A DNA stretch of 64,000 nt from positions 13,336,194 to 13,400,193 of the forward strand of contig NC_052405.1 in the NCBI RefSeq assembly GCF_009389715.1, written 5' to 3'. The notes under the pieces are model-generated. The model was given only the letters and a program-made list of their open reading frames with translations, was not told where the DNA came from and ran no database searches. The stretch comes from Phoenix dactylifera (Eukaryota > Streptophyta > Magnoliopsida > Arecales > Arecaceae). Below are positions 56,412-64,000 of this stretch, in pieces (position 1 is the first letter of the stretch; each line of letters begins with the position of its first letter). A program made the position numbers and the translations under genes.

Positions 56412-58437
56412 TACAGTGATGCTTCATAGAAAGGATTGGGTTGTGTACTGATGCAGAACAATAAGGTTATTGCTTATGCCTCTCGATAGCTAAAGCTATA
56501 TGAAGAAAATTATCCCACTTATGCTCTTGAACTTGCTGCTGTTGTGTTTGCATTAAAAATTTGGAGACCTTACTTATATGGTAAATCTTGTAAGGTGTAC
56601 ATTGATCACAAAAGTTTAAAATATTGCTTTACTCAAAAGGAACTCAATATAAGGCAGAGAAGATGGTTGGAGTTGCTTAAATATTATGATTTGTCGATAC
56701 ATTACCATTCGAAAAAAGCTAATATAGTGGTTGATGCACTAAGCAGAAAATCTATGGATAATATTACTGCTTCACTCACCTCTTAGAGGGACATTTTGGA
56801 AGATCTGAGGAGTGCGGAAATCGAGGTAAGTTGGCATGATCCTGATATACATTTGGCTAAGTTGCGTGTCCAACCTACCTTAATAAAAAGGATCAAGATT
56901 GCCTAAGTAGATGACCCTCAGCTGCAAAAGATAAAAAATGATGTTGAGTCAGGTTCTCAGTCAGAGTTTTGAATGTATGAGGATGGATCATTGAGATTCA
57001 AATAGAATTTGTATTTTAAATGATTCTGAGTTAAAAAGAGAAATTATAGAAGAAGCTCATAGCACAGGATATATAGTGCATCCTTGGAATACTAAGATGT
57101 ATAAGGATTTTGAAAAACATATTTTGGTGGAAAATATGTAGAGAGAAATTGCACAGTTCATAGCACGATGTCAGACATGTCAGCAAGTTAAGGTAGAATG
57201 TAAGAGACCGGCTAGATTGTTGCATCCTCTTTCAATTCTTGAATTGAAGTGGGAACAATTACAATGGACTTCGTCTCTCGGTTGCCTCGTAGTCCTAAGG
57301 GTCATGATGCTATATGGGTGATTGTAGATAGATTGACAAGTCAGCTCACGTTTTGGCTTTCAAAATATGAATGATATTGAAAAAGTTTGCAGAACTCTAT
57401 ATTCAGTAGATAGTGTAGTTGCATGGGGTACTTGTATCCATTATTTTTGATAGGGACTCACGGTTTGTATCTCATTTTTGGGGTAGTCTGCATGAAGCTT
57501 TGGGGACCACACTTAGCTTCAGTAGAGCTTTTCACCCTCAGACTGATGGCCAATCAGAAAGGACCATTCAAATTTTGAAAGATATGCTGAGAGCCTGTAC
57601 GATTGATATGAGAGGTTCTTGGGACCGTCACTTGTCTTTGGTTGAGTTCGCATATAATAATAGTTACCAGACAAGTATTTAGATGGCCCTTTATGAGGCT
57701 CTATATGGAAGAAAGTGCAGATCTCCCATCTGCTGGGATGATGTAGGTGAAAGAAAACTTATGGGTCAAGATTGTTCAGCAACCAGTAGAGAAGTTCTAG
57801 CTCATTAGAGAATGCCTCCGGATAGCTCAGTGCAAACAGAAAAGCTATAAAGATAATAGAAGGCAAAAAATAGAATTCTAACTAAGAGATAATGTATTTT
57901 TGAAAGTATCTCCTACTAGGGGTAACGCGATTTGTAATTCGTGGAAAACCCAGTATGCATTATGTGGGACTCAAGATTCTGGAAAGTGTTAGAGCTGTTG
58001 CATATAGATTGGCACTTCCACCTTCACTGTCTGGAGTTCATAATGTTTTCTATGTTTCCATGGTAAGAAAGTATGTTCCAGATGCAGGCAATGTGGTGGA
58101 AATAGCTCTTTTGCAGCTTAAAGAAGACTTGACATATGATGAGCAGCCTGTACAAGAGGCTATTATCAATGGGAGGCTATTATAAATATGGTAGAAATAG
58201 CTCTTTTGCAGCTTAGAGAAGACTTGACATATGATGAGCAGCCTGTACGCGTGGTAGATCAAAAGAAACAAGTATTAAGAAGGCGCACGATTCTTTGTCT
58301 CATGGTCTAATGGAGTAATAACTCAGAATGAGAAGCTACTTGGAAACTAGAGGATGAGAAGATGAAAAAATATTTAAACCTTTTTGCAAGTTAAGGTATG
58401 TTAAATTTCAAGGACGAAATTTTTCTTAGAAGGGGAG
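56412..58437 (+). pseudogene. Chromovirus (Ty3/gypsy) pol remnant: RNase H, integrase, chromodomain
   Basis: RNase H ([40 protein letters not shown]), integrase zinc finger (CQTCQQVK) and core ([20 protein letters not shown]), then PPSLSGVHNVFYVSMVRKYV and a decayed chromodomain before 58390. A tandem duplication of about 64 bp (58097-58160 and 58190-58253) and many stops and frameshifts are present. Reverse transcriptase and everything 5' are missing. RT-RH-INT order and the chromodomain mark a Tekay/Del-like chromovirus. Confidence 0.82.
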
Positions 58438-58439
58438 GA

Positions 58440-60593
58440 TGTGAGGACATGCCCTGAATGGGCCATATTGGGCTGAAGTCAGTAAACCCAAATGACTTTA
58501 GCTCGGAGCCTGAGGAAAAGCCAGAATAGAGGATCGCAATCATGATGTTCTGCACCGTCTTCCTCGGAGCGATGAGGACGCAGAGTTGTGGCCGACTCCG
58601 CGAGGAGTTAGAATGGCCGTCGACTGTCCATTCGGAAGCCCTCTCTATAAAAACCCCTCGACCCTTAGATTAATCCACCATCCTCTCCTTCCTCCTCCTC
58701 CTTCTTCGGTGGCCGGCGTGCCACCCCAACCTAGCACTGCCGCCTAAAGCTTCCATTTCTCCCTCTATCCTATTCGAGTGCTCTATTCTGATACTCTTCC
58801 GTGTTTCGAGCACCACCGCCACTAGTCAACCAGCCAAGCTATCCTTGACCGAGGTCCTTCTTCTTCTTCGGTGGCCAGCATGCCACCTGGCTAATCGCCA
58901 CCGCTTGAAGGCCTCTCTCTCCCTCTTGATATCTCATTTTTCCATCGCCCTGTTTTATAGACCAAGCACCACCGCCCTCCTTCCGTCGGAAGTTGCCACC
59001 ACCCTCCTTCCGTCAGAAGCCGCCACCACCCTCCTTCCGTCAGAAGCCGCCACCGCCACGAGATCCATTGCTACCGTTGTCTGCCAGGGAGTCCCCTACC
59101 TTGCCGGGCGTCCTCCTTGGCTGAGGGAGCTGCCACCTTGGGTATCTAGGGGCGCTGCCCTTCCCTCCTTTCTCTTCTGTTCCCTGCCCATTCCTGGCCG
59201 AGTGACCGCAGCACCGTGTCGCAAGCCGTGCCACTGCTCCACAGGCCATGCCATTGCGAGCCGCCGGCCGGGCCACCCCCAAGCCATCGACCACTCCCGG
59301 CCTTCTCTTTTCTCTTCCTTCTCTTTCCCATTCCTCCTTGTTTCTAAGTTCATCGGGATGAAGAACTCTTTTGGACCCTGTTGGGCCGTGTCCATCGTGA
59401 GCCGAGTTCGGGCCCTGTTTACCATGTTGGGTCGTGTCCATTATGGGCCAAGTTCGGTCCATGTTCATCATGTTGGGTTGTGTCCATTGTGGGCCAAATT
59501 CGGGCCCTGTTCACCCGGTTGGGTCGTGTCCATTGTGGGCTTAGTTTGGGCCCTGTTCATTCTGTTGGGTCGTGTCCATAAGGGATTGTATTCACTTTGG
59601 ACCTCTTCATCCTGTTGGGCCATGTCCATTGTAGGTCATATTCACCTTAGGTCTGTTCATCCATTGTGGGTCGTGTTTATTTTGAGGCCATTCTCTAGTA
59701 GTGTTGAAGTTTGATTTTTGAAATCATGTAAAAATTAATAATATTTTAATGATATTAAATAGGTGTACCCATACTATTTGTCTGAAATGTAATTTAAAGT
59801 GAGAAAATATAAATAACCTAATGCTTCAAAGTGTGTTCTCCAAGTTATTTGGTAAAATATTATTAGTTGATTAAATTTTGATATATATTTTGTACTTAGT
59901 TAAATAGGTCACGCATGTTAATAATTATTTTAAAATTATTTTATATGTTATAATATTTGAAAAATGTGATCTATGAAAAATTAATTTCAATACCGCACCA
60001 CTAGTGATTAGAATAGTGGTATTTGGACACCGTTGCCACCGGTGGTTATTAATAATAGTTTTTGGCACTTTGTGCGACCCATGCCAGTAGGTTACATGGC
60101 CGTAGCCTATTGATGTTGGAATTTTGGTATCAGTTTTTATGAAAATGATAATAAATTTCAAAAAAAATTATGTTTCTTGATGATTTATTCCTCAATTAAT
60201 ATTTTGTTTTTTAATTAAATATTTGGCATGTTTTGACCCACATTAGGATATTATGGTGGGCTAGTGTAGCTCACTATCATATTTTTTTATTTTTTTAGAT
60301 TTAGATGCATGATCTTATGGGACTGGGGAGTAGGTTAGATTTTCTAAAGATACTTTCAGTTAATGGTATTTTAGTCAGATTAATTAGAGTATTTAATTTG
60401 ATTTATTTTATTAGTTAGCACATGTTGACATATGTTACATTGGAACTTTGTAAGATTGCTTTGAATAAATTATTCATTAAATAAAATTTTAAGATTTATT
60501 ATTGCTTTGATATGATCTGTTGCTTTGCATGCGTGTATGGCCCGCCATACAGGTGTGCAACATTTATTGTGCTCCAGGTTCGAGGCTTGATAG
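58440..60593 (+). repeat. 3' LTR of the chromovirus remnant
   Basis: Follows the PPT-like AGAAGGGGAGGA; starts TGTGAGGACATGCCC. It has a tandem array of about 60-bp units (GTTGGGTCGTGTCCATT) at 59380-59690. The end is assigned by alignment with 24930-24990: GTGTGCAACATTTATTGTGC here against GTGTGCGGCGTTTGTCGCGC there. ORFs at 58845-59714 and on the opposite strand are not credible genes. Confidence 0.75.
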
Positions 60594-62780
60594 TAGACAA
60601 CCTTCCAATCCAATTTTGGGGTGCATGTGTTTTAACTGCCGCTTATCGTATTAACCGACTTCCTTCTCCTATGTTAGGTGGTAAATCTTCTCATGAAATG
60701 TTTTGGATAAAAAACCCTCTTACTGCCATTTACGTACCTTCGAATGCCTTTGTTTTGCTCATATCCAAGCCAAAGATAAATTTGGACCTCCCGCATATAA
60801 ATGCATTTGTGTAGCATATCCCTGTAGTCAAAAAGACTACCGCGTGTATGACCTACTTGAGAGAAAAATATTAACTAGTAGGGATGTCATTTTTCATGAA
60901 TCAGTTTTTCCATTTTCCCACACATCTCACATTTTTCGTTCTTCCCAATCACCAATTCTTTCTCACATTACTGATAATGGGTGATGAACCTATAGTCTCT
61001 ACTCCTTCAATTTATCTTCCATCTTCATCTACTTAGCCTTTTTCCACTTCTGATCAATATTCCATCGAACCAGATGATCTCTCTAAAACATCTGTCGAAC
61101 CACCTCTAGAATGCTCCACTAGGATTTGATGTCCTCCCAAGTAGCTGCAAGATTTTCAGTGCTCTCAAGTTTCATCCTTTTCTTTCCCATACCGAAACAA
61201 CCTCGTGGCAGGTACTAAGTATCTAATCTAAAATTATCTTTTCTTTGATAAATTCTTTAGCTCTCACCATGCTTTTCTAGTTTCTATTTTCTCTTCTCAG
61301 GAACCCAAGTCCTTTTCCTCAGAAATGAAACATGCTCACGGGAGTGATGCTATGGCCGATGAAATTAAGGCCTTATAGTTTAATCACACTTGGACCGTGA
61401 TGCCACTTCCACCAGGCAAATATGCTATTGGATGCAAATGGGTATTAAGATTAAATACAAGTCCAATGGTAGAATTGAATATTATAAAGCAAGACTTGTT
61501 GCTAAAGGCTACACTCAAGCTGACAACCTAGATTTTTATGAAACATTTGCTCCTATTACCAAATTGGTTATGGTTTGTTGTCTTATTGCCAAATTGGACT
61601 TTAATGCCAAATAAAGTCCAATAATGCCTTCCTCCATGGTGATTTAAATGAAGAAGTTTACATGCTGCTGCCACCAGATTTTTCTCGAAAGGGGGAGAAA
61701 AAAGAAAAGTTAGTCTATTGCCTCAATAAATCCTTATATGGTCTTAAACAAGCCTCCCGTAACTGGTTTTCCAAATTCTCCACTACACTACTTCAGGTTG
61801 GTTTCACTCAATCAGTTGCCGGTTATTCACTCTTTACCCAAAAATCCAAGGGCAACATTACCATTGTGCTTGTTTATGTTGATGATATACTCATTATTGG
61901 TAGTGATCCTTCTTCCATTGCTTCCACTAAATCTTTCCTCGAAGGTCAATTTCAAATTAAAGTTCTTGGCATACTGAAATACTTCCTGGGCATTGAAGTT
62001 GCAGGCTCCAGTAAAGGTATTTTTCTCTCTCAACAAAAATATACCTTAGATATTCTTGAAGATGTAGCTGTTCTAAGTACTAAACTAGTGCACACCCCGA
62101 TGGAGCAAAAATTAAAAATATTACTTGATGTTGGTATGTCGTTTGATCTATCTCATAATCACTCATCCTTCTTAGTCAATTTATGCAAGCACCATGCCAA
62201 CCCTATATGGATGTTGCTCTTCGAGTCTTAAGATACCTCAAATCATGCTCTCGCTTTGGAATTCTCATGCCTGCTTCGAACAACTTTCAACTCAGTGCTT
62301 ATCGTGATGCTCATTAGGCGACTTGTTCCACTAACTGTTTTTTCACAGGTTATTGCAACTTTTTTGGTGATAGTCATATCTCATGGCACAAAAAAAAAAT
62401 TAAGTACTGCGTCTCGCTCCACCGCTGAAGCTAAGTATAGATCATTGACCTCTACCACTTGTGAATTAGTCTGGCTCAAAACTCTAAACTCTAACTTGGC
62501 TATTCACCACCCTCAACCTATGTTTTTCAATTATGATAACCAAGCAACACCTCTTATAGTTGCCAACCTGTCTTTTATACATAGACAATACACTGAAGTA
62601 GATTGTCACGTCGCTCGGAAAAAACTACAAGCAGGCACAATTCAGACCAAGTTCCTTCGAAGTGACAACCAACATGCTGATATATTTTCTAAGGCATTGG
62701 GCCGTGATCATTTTTTTATCTGCTACTTAAGTTGGGTGTTAGAGATCTACACACATCAACTTGAGAGGCAGTATTACAAT
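60594..62780 (+). pseudogene. Ale/RE1-type copia pol remnant
   Basis: Begins abruptly in late integrase (DNLPIQFWGACVLTAAYRIN), then FGPPAYKCICVAYPCSQKDY, RT ([56 protein letters not shown]), and RNase H (STASRSTAEAKYRSLTSTTC; QHADIFSKALGRDHF). Several stops and frameshifts, and the RNase H DSD motif is damaged. The gypsy LTR end abuts it directly, so its 5' half is lost or displaced. Confidence 0.82.
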
Positions 62781-63113
62781 TGTCAGAATCATGCACAATC
62801 TCGCTTATTATAGTATGTACGATATTAAATATCATAGTTGCCACATATTGCATTCATAATCTTGGTATATTAACTCAGATCAATTTTCAAAATTTATGGG
62901 ATCTAATTGTAATATTTAAATTTAGTATTTGTACCAAATCATAAAATTTTGCTATTATATTATACTATATCTGATCCTAGTATTATTCACATAATCATGA
63001 GATTTTATTACTGTACTCTACTATATTTGGGAGTTCAATTTATATATAAAGCACGCCAGTTCAAGAATAAAACAAGCAATTCGTATTTTATTTTCAATAC
63101 AAATTTCTCAACT
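62781..63113 (+). repeat. Short 3' LTR of the Ale-type copia remnant
   Basis: TGTCAGAATCATG start after a degraded PPT, TATATATAAAGC at about 63041, GAATAAAACA about 25 bp further, and an end near TTCTCAACTA. About 330 bp, as usual for Ale. Abuts block Y'. Confidence 0.65.
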
Positions 63114-63122
63114 ATAAAGATC

Positions 63123-63263
63123 CAAAATTTCTGCAAACATGTTAACTTTTGTTCTTATTCTTGATCTTTAATGCATTCGTATGGCTGCGGTTCGTTTGCC
63201 GCGTACGTTTGACGGTGACTTTACGTTGTTATTTGAGTGGGGTTTTGGACTTTTGGGGGGAGC
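63123..63263. repeat. Block Y', duplicate of 23641-23781
   Basis: Same orientation and spacing as Y upstream of the P450 gene. It hints at an ancient tandem duplication of the P450 locus; no second P450 is in the window. Confidence 0.78.
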
Positions 63264-63313
63264 AGGGCCGGCCCGAGCCTTAGGCGACTGAGGCGGTCGC
63301 CTAAGGCCCCGGG
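63263..63313. mobile_element. Possible hAT-like terminus (CAGGGCCGGC plus hairpin)
   Basis: CAGGGCCGGC, then an 11-bp perfect stem CCTTAGGCGAC/GTCGCCTAAGG with a 7-nt loop (63278-63306). Such GC-rich heads are common at plant hAT-type element ends. The other end is not in view. Confidence 0.4.
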
Positions 63314-63472
63314 CCAAAGGAAGGCCCCGGGAGGCTGACCAAAAGGAAGCAAAGGCCCCATATAAACGGGATCAGGAGCTGGCTAAGAATCTTCTCCCCT
63401 CCATCGGTGGAGAGTTTCCTGGCCTGCAGAGGGGCAATTTGGAAGTTGGGGACAGTAGTTTTGTTTTGGGTT

Positions 63473-63504
63473 GGGGGGGGGGGGGAGAGAGAGAGAGAGA
63501 GAGG
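63473..63504. repeat. G13 run followed by (AG)n microsatellite
   Basis: Thirteen G then about nine AG repeats; prone to sequencing error. Confidence 0.9.
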
Positions 63505-64000
63505 AGGGATTTGGTTGGCTTGATAGACGCCTGAAGCCACTCTTACCTTTCATCTCTTCTCTTTTTTGGTTTTGGTCTTGGTTTTCCTTCCCTCACACTA
63601 CTCCTGATCCAGCTGGGCCATCCGGAAGAAAGATAGGGGGATTGGAGATGGACGTCTTGGAGGGTGGAGATTCTTTTAGTTTTCTCCTCTCGGTTTCTTC
63701 TCCCCTCTTGGGTGGTAGAGAGAGAAAAGGAGGGAGGGGGTTGAATGGCTGCTGTGCCGTGATGTTGCAGTTGCTGCTTGGGTACTCACTTGAAGGGGAG
63801 ATGGTGGGATGGGATTTTTATTAATTTGATGGAGTGAATTTCCCATAATGACCCTACTTTCTCTTATTGAGAGATTTCTTTATGGACAAATTCTTTTCTT
63901 ACCTTGACCATGAAGTGCCATGGGATGACCTTTTCCTATCCGGCTCTTGCTTGACATGGTAAACAGTATTTCCAAGTATTATCTCAGTTATTTAATCAGT
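63505..64000. other. Unassigned DNA to the window end
   Basis: A 117-codon ORF (63471-63824) begins in the microsatellite and shows no family resemblance. Nothing else is recognised. Confidence 0.5.

Noticed and set aside
59692-59704. TTCTCTAGTAGTG as the missing right CACTA terminus
   Set aside because: The surrounding sequence aligns with the same position of the antisense gypsy LTR near 38700, so it is LTR sequence.
58845-59714. 289-aa ORF and opposite 143-aa ORF
   Set aside because: Lies within the chromovirus LTR; repeated LLPSEAATT and GPCW units reflect DNA repeats.
63471-63824. 117-aa ORF at the right end
   Set aside because: Begins in a G-run/AG microsatellite and has no recognisable domain.

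Overview
This is a plant nuclear (angiosperm, probably monocot) intergenic window made mostly of nested transposable elements, with one apparently intact host gene. The evidence is dense Ty1/copia and Ty3/gypsy LTR retrotransposons primed by the initiator-Met tRNA sequence (TGGTATCAGAGCC), a CACTA transposon with a spliced TnpA-type gene, a tRNA-derived SINE, a MITE, and a two-exon A-type cytochrome P450 of the CYP71 clan with the usual single phase-0 intron. The species cannot be named from sequence alone.

Layout. (1) 1-17144 is the right part of an outer Sirevirus-type copia element: the end of its extra 3' ORF, then its 3' LTR. A young complete Sirevirus, here element A (945-13089, target duplication GAATT), is inserted in it, and a separate solo LTR (14753-16729, target duplication GTTTG) sits inside the outer 3' LTR. 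(2) The outer element lies just inside an antisense copia element, whose PBS and LTR follow at 17288-19559. (3) 19560-24900 is host-like DNA with the P450 gene (21525-23145, minus strand) and a SINE. (4) 24930-39716 is an antisense gypsy LTR split by an old decayed Sirevirus, element B (24991-37697), which itself carries a 2.3-kb LTR-like insert flanked by a 32-bp duplication. (5) 39717 starts a CACTA element; its TnpA-like gene (seven coding exons, minus strand) runs 44057-40330. (6) 45682-53544 is a Tnt1/Tork-like copia element, element C, in a rearranged LTR-internal-LTR-internal-flank-LTR array. (7) 53545-64000 holds degenerate remnants: copia gag, a MITE, chromovirus gypsy pol plus LTR, Ale-type copia pol plus LTR, and pieces duplicated from the P450 flank.

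The most interesting signals are in noncoding LTR DNA. First, the LTRs of four elements (outer, A, B, C) carry arrays of a 10-bp palindrome, GAGTCGACTC, separated by spacers that differ in sequence but are nearly always exactly 11 bp, giving a 21-bp repeat-spacer period. Second, the three Sirevirus LTRs carry a run of about five small hairpins with a conserved loop (GAGC..G..AAA) whose stems change in a compensating way. They are followed by a conserved internal-loop stem (ACGTA/GAA) that competes with an alternative helix; a simpler version occurs in element C. Together these suggest a phased enhancer or silencing-target array and a structured leader RNA shared across copia lineages. Element A is nearly intact: its LTR differences and both pol breaks are single-base homopolymer changes, so it may be recently active or carry assembly errors.
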